NCBI GenBank assembly: GCA_003550305.1
Contig: QKYT01000098.1
Span: forward strand, 207,890-269,795
DNA length: 61,906 nucleotides
Direction of reading: 5' to 3'
Origin: Glomus cerebriforme
Lineage: Eukaryota > Glomeromycota > Glomeromycetes > Glomerales > Glomeraceae
Shown: positions 14,217 through 25,104 of the stretch, one piece after another
How the letters are laid out: each line of letters begins with the position of its first letter
How positions within the stretch are numbered: the stretch's first letter is position 1
Notes under the pieces: generated by a model
What the model was told of the DNA's origin: nothing
The model's input: the letters and a program-made list of their open reading frames with translations, nothing else
Databases searched by the model: none
Made by a program: the position numbers and the translations under genes

Positions 14217-14510
14217 TTAAATATAAGCCTTCTTTCTCCATATTGGAGGCAGAAATGCCCAATTTATCACATTTACACCATATAGGTCCTCAGAGTAAGG
14301 CCACATTACTGGGTCTTTTTGGATAAAATATGCTCTGAATCTTTTCCATATCCCAGTGCTAGAAACTAAAAATAATCCCTTCAACCAGTTCTTCCAAATC
14401 TTTCCATTAAAAAGAATACCCTTTGTCTAGTTCATTTGAATTTTCTCACAATCTCCTGGATCTTTAAACTAGCACGAACTATTGATGTAATTTTATTAGA
14501 AACTTCAGTC
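14217..14510 (-). pseudogene. Decayed coding fragment of unknown family
   Basis: On the minus strand, 14510-14430 reads as a normal-looking peptide (for example KITSIVRASLKIQEIVRK) that ends at a stop. A second frame, 14426-14217, then gives about 69 open codons with motifs such as KIWKNWLKG, IWKRFRAYFIQKDP and NVINWAFLPPIWRKK, rich in Trp and aromatic residues. The change of frame plus stop suggests an old gene or mobile-element protein with a frameshift. I do not recognise the family; a retroelement or domesticated repeat protein is possible. Confidence 0.4.
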
Positions 14511-15499
14511 TTTAAATTTCTATAGTAAAGTATTTTATAAGTTAAAATAATGCTAAATAATACTTATTAATAGAATTATTTAATTTCTAATATATTGTTT
14601 TATATTATTTAATGGGTTTTTCTTTAATAGCTTTGATAAAAATGTAAAAATGTACAATAAGGTAATAATAAAAAGTAGAAAAGAAAAAATGTTTAAGATT
14701 AATGAATATAAATATGATATATATTATTTTTATACTTTATATAATCTGTAAGAGAATTAGGATTAAAAGATTTAAAAAAATCCAAGTCTTTTAACATTTA
14801 TATTGAAAAAACTAATACATCTTTTTACTTATTTTATTTTCAGTAAAGTAAGTATTTATGTAATCTTATTCTTTTGTCTTTTATCTTTTGTCTTAAGTAA
14901 AATTAAGTTGATCAATTTTTATTTTAAGCATTTTTGAACTGAAAAAAAAGAATTTTAATAAAGGTCTAAATATTGGAAAATTATTAACTAATTATTAAAG
15001 ATCATTATTTATTCCAATTGTAATTTTAAAAACAGATGTATTTCCTTTAGCAAGATACTAAAGAGTAAAGAGTGGTAAATATATATATATCAAGTAATAT
15101 TATTTAAATTTAAGTATTATGATAGATAAATAAGGAGATTAGTAAAAGAATTTTTGTCATGAGTTATTGGTCAAAATAATTCAACTATAAATGGCCAGAG
15201 TTCTATAGTAAGTAGTAACTTTGCATAATTTTTCTAAATTGAACCATTTTTTTGTTCAATCATGTTTATATTTCTTCAGAATGTATATTTTTTCTGAAGA
15301 TTAATGTCATTTTTAGCTTCATTTTTACATTCTACTCATTGATATATTCTTTTTATTTTTGCTAGAATATATTTTAGGTTCAATAGTAGAATCAATTTTC
15401 ATTGGAAAAAAAAGATCTGAAGGTAAATTCCCTTTGAGAATCTAATATTTTATTGCGTAATTCAATAATTTTTTATCTTATATATTTTCTAATTCAAAA

Positions 15500-15830
15500 A
15501 TTTATTTGGACAACATTACGTTATGATTTGCACAATATTCCTCTGTTTTTCCAGTTCATGTGATAATATCTCAATTCCTGTATCTTTAATTTCTAATGTC
15601 TTTTTGAATTTTTGTTATTGATAGAATTTTATCTTTTAATTCAAGAAATTTTGAATGGAGTTGTAATTCAATTTGTCTAATTCTGTTAGAATTTTACTGC
15701 CATCGGATAAAACATTGCAACAACTTTCATGTGTTGTCATTTTTTTCATTTCAACCTTTCAACTTCATGATTTAAACACTTTTCTACTTCAAATTTGAAT
15801 ATTACTAGCCTCATATTCAGATAAATTCTT
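15500..15830 (-). pseudogene. Decayed coiled-coil-like coding fragment
   Basis: Minus-strand frames between about 15830 and 15500 contain broken pieces with heptad-like Leu/Ile spacing, for example LQLHSKFLELKDKIL and IEILSHELEKQRNIV, interrupted by in-frame stops and frame changes. The composition differs from the surrounding A/T runs. Function is not identifiable; it could also be a chance signal. Confidence 0.3.
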
Positions 15831-16063
15831 TACGAGTGAGCCGTTTCTATAATTCACTTTTTATCGATGGAGGTAGCTGGTTAAGAAGGTTAACATAATG
15901 CGAATTGAATTGTATCTATATCTGAATGGTATTATATATTTAGCACGAAAACAGAATTCCAAGGATTCCATTGAAAGAATCATGTTAGAAAATATGAAAT
16001 ATAACTCCAAGTCTCCAAATGATAATTTGGAATTATTGCGATTTAAAATAAATTTTCGCTTCA

Positions 16064-16076
16064 GAACATTCTAGAA
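16064..16076 (+). promoter_or_regulatory. Heat-shock element upstream of Grp94
   Basis: Three alternating inverted units GAA-ca-TTC-ta-GAA match the heat-shock factor binding pattern (nGAAnnTTCnnGAAn) exactly. It sits about 300 bp upstream of the Grp94 start codon. Heat-shock control of an ER Hsp90 gene is plausible from the family; binding itself is inference. Confidence 0.6.
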
Positions 16077-16239
16077 ATTATTTTCTGCGAAACGGTGACA
16101 CCACTAAATCCGAAATGACACGTTTTTTGTTTATCAGTCTTTTTCATTGAAGAAATAATTTTTTTTTGTCCAATAAATTAAAGACACCTGGAAAATCATA
16201 TCCAATCATTTGTTTACACATTATAAAGAAAAAATTTCC

Positions 16240-16248
16240 TATATAAAG
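16240..16248 (+). promoter_or_regulatory. Candidate TATA box of Grp94 gene
   Basis: The sequence TATATAAAG lies about 122 bp before the start codon and downstream of the heat-shock element. TATA-like words are common in AT-rich DNA, so position is the main argument. Confidence 0.4.
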
Positions 16249-16369
16249 CATCAATTTTTGTTCCAGAAAAAAAATCTCAACGGAATCAATTAATTCAATT
16301 TCAATCCAATTTTCATTCTTCTGAAATCCGTAAATTGTATCGTTATAATTAATACTAAAAACCGTAATA

Positions 16370-19253
16370 ATGAAGTCTAAATTTTGGCTTCTTTTATTAA
16401 TATCATGTTTAATTAGTTTTATCTTATTTTCACCAAGTAATATTGTTACAGCGGAAGAAGGAAGTGAACAAGATGACTCAGTAAAACAGGCTGTTAATGA
16501 AACCGCTGAACCTCCTAAATTTGTGATTCAAGATGATAATAATTATGGATTTACTAAAGAAGAAACTGAAAAACTTAAAGTTACTGGAGAAAAACATGAA
16601 TTTCAGGTAGAGATGATGGTGATCAAATTTAGATGAATGGCCATATTTGTATAAGTTCATTAATTAAATTAATTGTGTTATATAATCCAGACTGAAGTTA
16701 GTCGATTGATGAAACTTATCATCAATTCATTATACAAGACACGCGAAATTTTTCTAAGAGAACTTATCTCCAATGGTAAGTAATTATTATCGATTGTTGC
16801 ACTATTCGACATTTTATTCTAATTCCCTTTTACTTTCTATTTTTATAGCCTCTGATGCTATTGATAAGATAAGGTTTTTATCACTTACAGATCCAAATGC
16901 ATTGTCGGCAGCTCCAACTTTAAACATAACAATTTGGACTGATAAAGATAATAAAGTGTTAACTATCGCAGATAGTGGTATAGGAATGAATAAGAAACAA
17001 CTTATAGAAAATCTTGGAACAATAGCAAAATCAGGAACATCGGAATTTTTAAATGCGGTTGAAGATAAAAAAGCAGATATGAATTTAATAGGACAATTTG
17101 GTGTAGGATTTTATTCAGTATTTCTAGTAGCTGATAAAGTAGTTGTTACAACAAAAAATAATGAAGATAAACAATATATTTGGGAATCACATGCTGTTAA
17201 TGATTTTACTATAGCTGAAGATCCTAGAGGAAATACATTAGGTCGTGGTACTCAAATTCAATTATTTCTCAAAGATGACGCTTTGGAATTCCTTGATGAT
17301 GGTGTTTTACGTGGTCTTATCTTGAAATATTCTGAATTTATTAATTTCCCTATTTGGTTATGGACAACACAAACTCAAGTCGTTGAAGTTAGTGATGAAA
17401 AAACTGAAGATACAGAAGTAAAGAAAGAATCTACTGATGATAAGAAAGATAACGATGATTTAGATCAACCCGAAATTGAGGATGTTACTGATAAGCCAGA
17501 AGAGAAAAAAGAAAAGAAAACTGAAACTATTGAAGTACCAGGATGGGAACTTATGAACACGCAAAAACCTATTTGGACACGTGATCCAAAAAATATTACT
17601 GATTATGAATATGAGAATTTCTATATGTCGTTCGCGAAAGATAGTAATTTACCTCTCGCTTGGACTCATTTTAAGGTGCGTAATAAATCTATTAAGTTTA
17701 TCCTGTAAATAAAAAACTTGTTTTTTTTTTAATCGTTAAATACGTTGAAATTTGTAGGCTGAAGGAGAAGTAGAATTTAAATCTATTATATATATTCCAG
17801 GCAAAGCCCCAGAAGGTCTTTTTCAAAAAGTTCAAGATTATTCGCGTAACGTGAAATTATTTGTGAAACGCGTCTTTATCACCGACGAATTCCTTGATTT
17901 CGTTCCAAAATATTTGGCATTCATTCGCGCAATCATCGACGCCGATGATTTACCATTGAACGTATCACGTGAAACGCTTCAACAGCACAAATTTCTTCAA
18001 TTAATTCAGAAACGTATCATCAAAAAATGTTTAGATTTAATTGCAGATTTATCAAAAGATGAAGAAAAATTCACAAAATTCTTGAGTGAATTTGGTACAA
18101 GCTTGAAAGTTGGAGCTATTGAAGACAATAAAAACCGTAAGAAAATAGCGCAATTATTAAGATTCCCAAGTTCATATAAAGGATCAAATTCAACCTCAAT
18201 TGATGATTATATTAGTAGAATGAAAAAAGGACAAGATGCCATGTACTTCATCACTGGAGCTTCTGTTGAAGAAGTTCAAAATTCTCCTTTTGTTGAAGGA
18301 TTAGTTGCAAGAGGTTATGAAGTTCTATATATGGTTGAACCTATTGATGAAATGTTGGTTCAGCATATGCCTGGTCATGGTGGTAAGATGTTCAAAAATA
18401 TTGCCAAGGGTGAATTCAAATTTGAAAATGAAGATTTGGCTGAAGTTCAAAAATTGAGGTCCAGATTCACCAAGTTGATCGATAATATGCAATCTACTCT
18501 CATTGATCAAGTTGAAAAAAGTAAGAAAATTTTCTTTTATTACCTACATCAAAATACGTATTAATTCTTTAATTACTTTTTGTAGTTGAGGTTTCTGCAC
18601 GTCTTACGACATCACCTTGTGCTGTTGTCGCTACTGATTGGGGTTGGACCGGAAACATGGAAAAAATTATGGCTGGTAATGAACCTCTAAATTTATATTT
18701 TTATATATTGGATTGTTTCTTCAATATTATTTAATAACAAAACTTGGTCAATTCTTTATAAAAATAGCTCAAGCTTTCAAACAAGAAAATCCTTTACTGA
18801 AAGAGTTTTATGCAAAACAAAAGAAAATTCTTGAAATTAATCCTAATCATCCTTTAATTCTTGGATTATTGGAAAGAGCTGAAAATGATTCTTTCGATGC
18901 AGATACTAAAGAAATGGTTCGTGTATTGTATGAAACTACCTTAATTCGGTCTGGATATTCACTTAAAGATAATTTAAAGTAAAGTATTTTTAATATGTAT
19001 TAAAGCTTGACTTATTTTATAAAGAATTTTGAACTAATTTTTATTTTTATGTAGATATGCGGCGCGTGTTGAGAAAATTCTTCGAACAAATTTGGGAGTT
19101 GATCTTAATGCAGAAGCGGAGGTTAATGTTACACCAGCCGAAGATGCTGACAAAGATGAGACGAAAGGAAAAGTTGAAACCGAAGATTTATTTGAAGAAC
19201 AAGATGACGATTCAACTGATCCTACTAAACCAGTTATTAGAGATGAACTATAA
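16370..19253 (+). CDS. HSP90B1: Endoplasmin/Grp94, ER-resident Hsp90, 7 exons
   Basis: Exons 16370-16606, 16691-16775, 16849-17675, 17758-18520, 18586-18675, 18778-10 (18768)-18978 and 19055-19253 give 803 aa; exon 6 begins at 18768. A signal peptide (about residues 1-28, [19 protein letters not shown] core) and the C-terminal RDEL tetrapeptide mark it as an ER lumen protein. The Hsp90 GHKL ATPase is complete: [17 protein letters not shown] (about 100-116), [19 protein letters not shown] and GQFGVGFYS. An acidic/Lys-rich linker follows, then the middle domain ([19 protein letters not shown]) and the C-terminal dimerisation region ending in an acidic tail. Role: ATP-dependent folding of secreted and membrane proteins. 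The 85-bp and 90-bp exons are fixed by the conserved ISNASD and [13 protein letters not shown] segments. Grp94 is absent from budding and fission yeast as I recall, so its presence points to an early-diverging fungus. A heat-shock element precedes it. Confidence 0.95.
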
Positions 19254-20307
19254 ATTTAAAATAATATTTAATGCGTTTGTAGATTATAATAATTTAACGG
19301 AATAAAAAAATTAAGGATACCCTCTATTGTTTATTTAAATCAATTTTTTTGTGTTCAATTTCGAGTACAATTGATTGTTTGATTTCTGTTATGTTACTCA
19401 CAATCACCATTCATGATTTCGCATTCTACTTTTATATTCTCACAAATTTTCATATAGTAATGTGTATAGTTAAGTCAGTTAAGTCGGGTTCTGATTAAGT
19501 AATTATTCCTTGCCATATACAGTTATTACAGTAAAGTCACGCGAATTCTTTTTTTTTTTTTTTTGAATTAATCCAAATATTAAAAGATGATATTAAATTT
19601 AATACAATAAAACGATCTCGCAAATCTTGTGTTTCATGCAATGTAGAATCGTCCCGGAAAGAAACATAATTTCATGAATAAATAAATACAGTTAGTTGTT
19701 CCACAAAACTTAACTTGGGCCAGCATTATAAGTCTGGCCGAATTTGTGACATAATATCAACCAATGGTGATACAGCCAAAAAATTACACAAAAAATCAAT
19801 CCCATAATTTTTTCAAAATCAAAATTTTAGTGTTATATAAACTTATTTGAAACTATACATTTGTCGGTCAATTTGGCAGTTGACTGTAGCTCTGCTTCTG
19901 GAGGACAGGGTGGTGGGATAGTCCTCATTCAGACCAACAATTTCTGATGGCCGCACGTCGATAGTAGTGTCTCATTTGAACTTGGTGTGAACATTCTGAC
20001 TTGAATGTAGATTCTGAGTCAGTAGGTTCTTAAATAGCGGGGAACTGCCCGAGACTGGAAACAGAGCAGGGAAAACTCGCAGCACTGAGTGGCAGTGAGA
20101 TAGCACACTTGAGTGATTGGTTGTTAGGATTGCTGAGTGAGATGGTTGGACTGCCATCCGACTAATTTTTTTTTTTTATTTTTTTTTATTTAGCTTTTGT
20201 GGATCTTTCACAAAGTTAGTATCATATGATATGATAATCTCTTAATAACCGAATTTTAAACTTCAGACGCGTACTCTATCTCCAAAATATTTTCGTTTAA
20301 GGAAATT
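19254..20307. other. Intergenic spacer between Grp94 and MutL genes
   Basis: About 1 kb holding the Grp94 3' end and the MutL promoter. The only distinctive content is a GC-richer block at 19870-20165, called separately. No coding region is supported. Confidence 0.5.
19870..20165. repeat. GC-richer island followed by T tract, SINE-like candidate
   Basis: Roughly 295 bp of distinctly higher GC content than the flanks, ending at 20160-20165 and immediately followed by long T runs (about 20166-20190). It contains many short TGAGTG/CACTGAGTG-type words and no persuasive open frame. A compact GC-rich body next to a homopolymer tract is what a retroposed short element or a structured non-coding RNA gene could look like. 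I could not match it to a known RNA by eye. Confidence 0.35.
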
Positions 20308-23300
20308 ATGATTCGTTCACTAGATAGTTCTACAGTAAGACGTATTTCAAGTGGTCAAGTTATCACTAAAGTAGAAGATGTGGTTAAAGAACTTATTGAG
20401 TAAATATATGGTTTACACCTATATATCATTTTCAACTTTTATATTTTGAATTTGTGAAAAAATTTTTTTTTTTTTAAATAAAATAAATAAAGGAATTCAA
20501 TCGATGCAGAATCAACGATTATTGAAGTTAAATTAGTTGGCGATGGATTAACTTCTATCACTGTATGTATTTACTTTATGGAATTATTATAATATTATTT
20601 ATTAATGTGGAACTTAAATTTTTTTGAAAGGTCAAAGATAACGGTATGGGAATTTTAGAATGCGATAGACCAGCTATGGCAATGAGAAATCACACTTCAA
20701 AACTTTATAACTTTGAAGATTTAAGTAAAGTGAAAACTTATGGTTTTCGAGGTACGAAAAATCAAAAGATTGACATTTATGTAGTTAATCTAAAAATTAA
20801 AACTTTTTTTAAGGTGAGGCTCTTAATTCAATTTGTGCTGTAACGGAATCAACACAAATAATTACAAAGACTGAAAATGATCCTGTTGCAATTCTTTATA
20901 CACTTGATCGTTCCGGAAGGATATCGCAGTAAGTAATTATATAATCTCGGATGTTACATGCTAATTGAATTAATATAAAAATTTTTAATTTATTTTTAGT
21001 GGAAAATCGTCGGGATCAAGTCCGGGAACAACAGTTACAGCTGTAAAACTATTCTCAAATGTTCCAGTTAGAAGACAAGTAGCACAAAACCATTCCTCAA
21101 CTGGAAAAAATGTTCAAAATCTTTTGATAACTTATGCGCTAGCACACCCACATATAAGGTTTTCGTTAAAACAGACTTATGAAAATAATTCAAAATTAAA
21201 ATTTAAAGAGGGTGATTGGATACAACCTGCGATGAAAAATACGATGGATGCTATAATAAAAATTTTCGGCAATGAATTAGCTAATGAAGTTCAATTTGGT
21301 GTGTGGAGCTCAGATACTGAAACTTCCGAAAATGTAAATGATAATGATGATGATGATAGTAATACACAACAATGTGTTATTACTCTTGAGGCTGTTTTGC
21401 CAAAACCAGATGCCGCTCCAGGCGTAATTTTCAAAAATGGAAAAACATTTATTTATGTAAATAATCGTCCAGTTATAACAACTAGAGGAGAAATAAAGAA
21501 TCTCGTGTCAATGATAAAATCCGTTTATAACGAAATTGCACGTCAGAATGGATGGAAAGGTAATAGTAATGTTGAATTCACAATTATCTCATATATACTA
21601 ATGAATACCTAAACCCGTCCTTTTTTACTTATTGAATATAGGAAGCCCGAAGACACCATTTATGTGGATGAACATTAAATTACCGACTTGGGCTTATGAT
21701 AGTACGTTGTAATCAATTACAACAACGTATTGTAAATGTTAAGATAACACTTATCAAAGTGATTACTATATTATAGTTAATGTTGAACCAAGCAAGAATG
21801 TTGCGCTCTTTCATGATGGAGAAAGGCTAATTGAGACCATTAGTAATTTGTTGGAAATGCTTTATGATTTAAATAATCAGCAAGAGAACACAAGCATTGC
21901 TATGGAAGTGGACCAACCTGTTGAGTTGGTTATTGATGATAATAATATTAATAGGTAATCGATAATGAATTTTTATAAATTTATTTACAATTTATTTACA
22001 ATTTATTATATATTTGAGCAGTGGAAAAGCTTACGTTGAAGAAATAACAGTGGATCTATTAGAGGGAGACCCAGTAAAAACGTCTGATAATTCAATCCAA
22101 GAGAGTTGCACTCCATCATCAGAATTATACATTCAACCAGATAATTTATCTGAAAGAGAGGATCAATTATTATATTCACCTTCGCGATCTGAATCGTCAC
22201 ATAGATATAGTCAACATGTATCTGGAACGACAACACCAATTCACGACCATGAAATGTTAATCATGGATTCGGGTATTCCAAGTAGAGAAAGGACAAGTAA
22301 TGATATAAGACAATATATGAGACAAGATATTCATCCATATAGAGCTGATAGAGGCAATCAAAAAATGTATGATGATGAGCCTAGGAGAAAACATAATGTT
22401 ACAAAAAGACATGATCGAGTTCAATATAGCAACTCGGATCCTAAAGATGGAACTATTGATAACTGGCTAAGGAATTGTCAAATACAGGATGTTGATGGTT
22501 CGCATACTATTGAGCAGCAAATAATTAACCCTGTGAATGATGATGAACAAGGAAATAATTGTGCTCAGTCGCCATCCCGCAGGTCACATAGTTACACGGA
22601 GTTACGTCTTAATTCCGGAGATTCATTAATATCGAGAGATGGTTATAATCAATCTCCATCTCGGAACTGTAATAAAGTGGGAGATACTTATAACAAATTA
22701 TCGCCTCAAAATAATAAGATAACTGGAAATCTCTCATTAACACCTCCAAACAATAAATCCTCTTTCCGAGATAGGGGGATACAAAGAGAGAGTCATACTA
22801 TATATACGAAAAACTTACGTGAGCATTCACAAAGTGAAATTTTAAATTCTAGTAACGTTAATCATGGAATACAATTAGAAAATTGTGCGATGGACTCTGA
22901 TCCTTTTGTGGATGGTATAATTGATAATAAAGGTGGTAATAAAATTATTGATAATGAAATTGTTGAGTCTATGCATAAACGTCCAAGAATTGATTATATA
23001 AATGATAGTATGAAAACCGTTTTTGCACCTGAGACATCCAGAAACGGTTTAAATGAATTTGTGGATCATAGTTCCACAACGTTATTAAATGTAAACGAAG
23101 ATAACATTGTACAATTAGAAACTGAAACTGGTATTAATTCTAATCAGTTGCAAAACGATCATAATGGACAGTTGCAAAGGAAAGAGATGGGCACTCGGAC
23201 TATCGCAATAGGGCAACCTACAATTGATGATTTACTTAAATCCGGAGCGATAAATCTTTCTTCATTGGGTACAGATAATAATGTTAATGTGGCCACAAAT

Positions 23301-24470
23301 GTAAATGCTCAGTTACAACAACTCAAGAAAAAATCAGCAAATGATAATCGTCTTTCGCTTTCGTTAGTCGATGTTCTTAATCAAGAATTGAGATTGAAGT
23401 TTAATAAATCAAGAATCATTAGAAGAACTAAATCTACTTCTATACGTAATCAGTTTGGTTATTCTTTATCTTGCTTTAACAAATTGGATTATGGAATGTG
23501 GACAGTAACAAGAAAATTTAATGAAAAGTTTATGGATATTTTGATGGTGCATGGAGAAAGGTTTGAATCTCTTCTGTTTACTCTCAAATACTCTATTTTA
23601 GTTTTAATTATTTTATCCGACTCATTGAGATAGAATACGCGAGTTGGTTACCTTAGAGACATTGGTGACTTCTACGGAATTAAATCCAACTAGAAAATTA
23701 CTCAATCCTATTGACGTGACCATTGAGTAAGATCTCTTTAAGGATCGTTTAATTTTTATAAGAATATCTTTGATATTTTGAGTCTTATTTTCTCTCTTTT
23801 AATTATTAACAAAAAGGCAGCTCGGACCTATTCGAGTAATTGAGTGTTTAAAACGCCTTACATTTGATCAAATACCAGATGAAAGCGGTGCTGGTATTTG
23901 GTGGAATATGGTTACACAAAAGTGTCTTACAGCGAATGGTGTCAAAGTTAGATGGAGAGAAGGTTGTAAGTTTAGATGTATTTTTTTATGTTATTGGATG
24001 TATATTTTACTTTATTTTTTAATTCTGTAGATGACGGCAAGATACATATTCAACTTACGCACATATCACCACTTGTTCAATTTGCAACTGCAGTTGAATA
24101 CTTCGTACATTTAATGAAACATCTTTGTTGTTTGAATGTGGATAATGATAAAGATATACCTTTTATAAATACAAGAGCGCGACTTACTATGCAAATACTA
24201 GCAAGGGAAGCAAGACAAATGGTGAAACATGAAGATTGGACAATTAATAAACGGGACGATGAAATGAAACAAAGAGTAAAAGATGCCACTATGCATTTAA
24301 TGCGTAGAATTCAAAATTTCGGTTGTAATTCTCCTGGCAGGGAAGATAATGAAATTAATGAATCAACACCTATGGCTATGGTTAAAAAAAAGAATGATGA
24401 AGAGATTTGGTATAATGGTGAAATAGTCGTGAAAATATTGTGGAGAAATATTGAAGAAAATTTACTGTAA
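20308..24470 (+). CDS. MLH2: MutL homologue, human-PMS1/yeast-MLH2 type, 11 exons
   Basis: Exons 20308-20399, 20493-20562, 20631-20751, 20814-20928, 21000-21559, 21642-21701, 21777-21954, 22022-23560, 23634-23726, 23817-23965 and 24031-24470 give 1138 aa. The GHKL ATPase motifs are intact: VVKELIENSIDAE (about 26-38), VKDNGMG (55-61), TYGFRGEALNSI (about 90-101) and PGTTVTAVKLF. 'RPAMAMRNHTSKL' and the start 'STVRRISSGQVIT' match human PMS1 best. A roughly 500-residue low-complexity, Asn/Ser-rich linker (mainly exon 8) separates it from a C-terminal dimerisation domain. The endonuclease DQHA(x)2E(x)4E site of PMS2/MLH3 is not there; a degenerate ILMVHGERIREL (about 904-915) stands in its place, so no nicking activity is expected. 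Role: accessory mismatch repair or gene-conversion control with MLH1. Length exceeds the human (about 930) and yeast (about 700) proteins. Confidence 0.9.
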
Positions 24471-24648
24471 TTATGTACAGGTAAACAAAAAGGATTAATG
24501 TAATAAACTTTAATTTGGTTGTTTATATTCAATTGAATATAGGAATAAAATGTCATATAATCATTTCCGTGAATGATGCTATAATTTATTAAAATTAACA
24601 TTACAAATTATTTTATTCTTATATTATTATTGATGTAGTTCTATTTAA

Positions 24649-25104
24649 CTAATTATGTCTAAAGAATTTCATTCCTAACCAATTAAAAAATATTGCATAT
24701 ATTGTTACCGGTAACGTAAGTGGAATCAAAAGACAATAATATTCATCCTTCTTGATCCAATCAAGCGTCTAAATGATGAATGAATGAAATCAAATATAAA
24801 ATAAATAAATGTTTTAAATGCTGCAAATGAGATCAAATTAAAAATGACTTATTACCTTATTCCCAGTTTCAGGAACAAACTTACTGACAACAATAGCATA
24901 CATACTAACTACAAAAATAAAATAAGCGGCAAATAAAAGGAACCAGCCCCATAAAGCAGTTGTATCAGGTTCAAGTTGAGAAATGTGCCTAGTTGACTTT
25001 CTAGTGTAAGTAGGTGTATGTTCATGTTGTGATGAAGTTGTTTTATCTTGAAAGGAAAGGGGGGAGGGGGAGGAATTAGACGCGTATAAATTATGCGAAG
25101 ACAT
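24649..25104 (-). CDS. PIGY: PIG-Y-like subunit of GPI-GlcNAc transferase, 2 exons
   Basis: Minus strand exons 25104-24856 and 24768-24649 give 122 aa. Two hydrophobic segments (about 50-73, ALWGWFLLFAAYFIFVVSMY; about 95-118, LLIPLTLPVTIYAIFFNWLG) end in the motif NWLGMKFFRHN, which closely matches the PIG-Y ending 'WMGIKLFRHN' with its 'LLLPITIPVYVFF' membrane segment. PIG-Y (Eri1 in yeast) belongs to the ER complex that adds GlcNAc to phosphatidylinositol, the first step of GPI anchor synthesis. The family is usually about 70 aa; here there is a Ser/Thr-rich 45-residue cytosolic extension. I chose the ATG at 25104 (MSSHNLYAS); an in-frame ATG at 25179 would add 25 residues of unconvincing sequence. 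It is convergent with the MutL gene, 178 bp apart. Confidence 0.82.

Larger units (their letters stand above)
11368..16063. other. Gene-poor region with decayed coding fragments
   Basis: About 4.7 kb without an intact gene. It holds separate relics called below (14217-14510 and 15500-15830) and a 55-codon open frame at 12919-13086 (+) with ordinary amino-acid composition (for example TDASAKRMDRTAEDNTDS) that I do not recognise. The rest is AT-rich, without long open frames. Confidence 0.5.
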
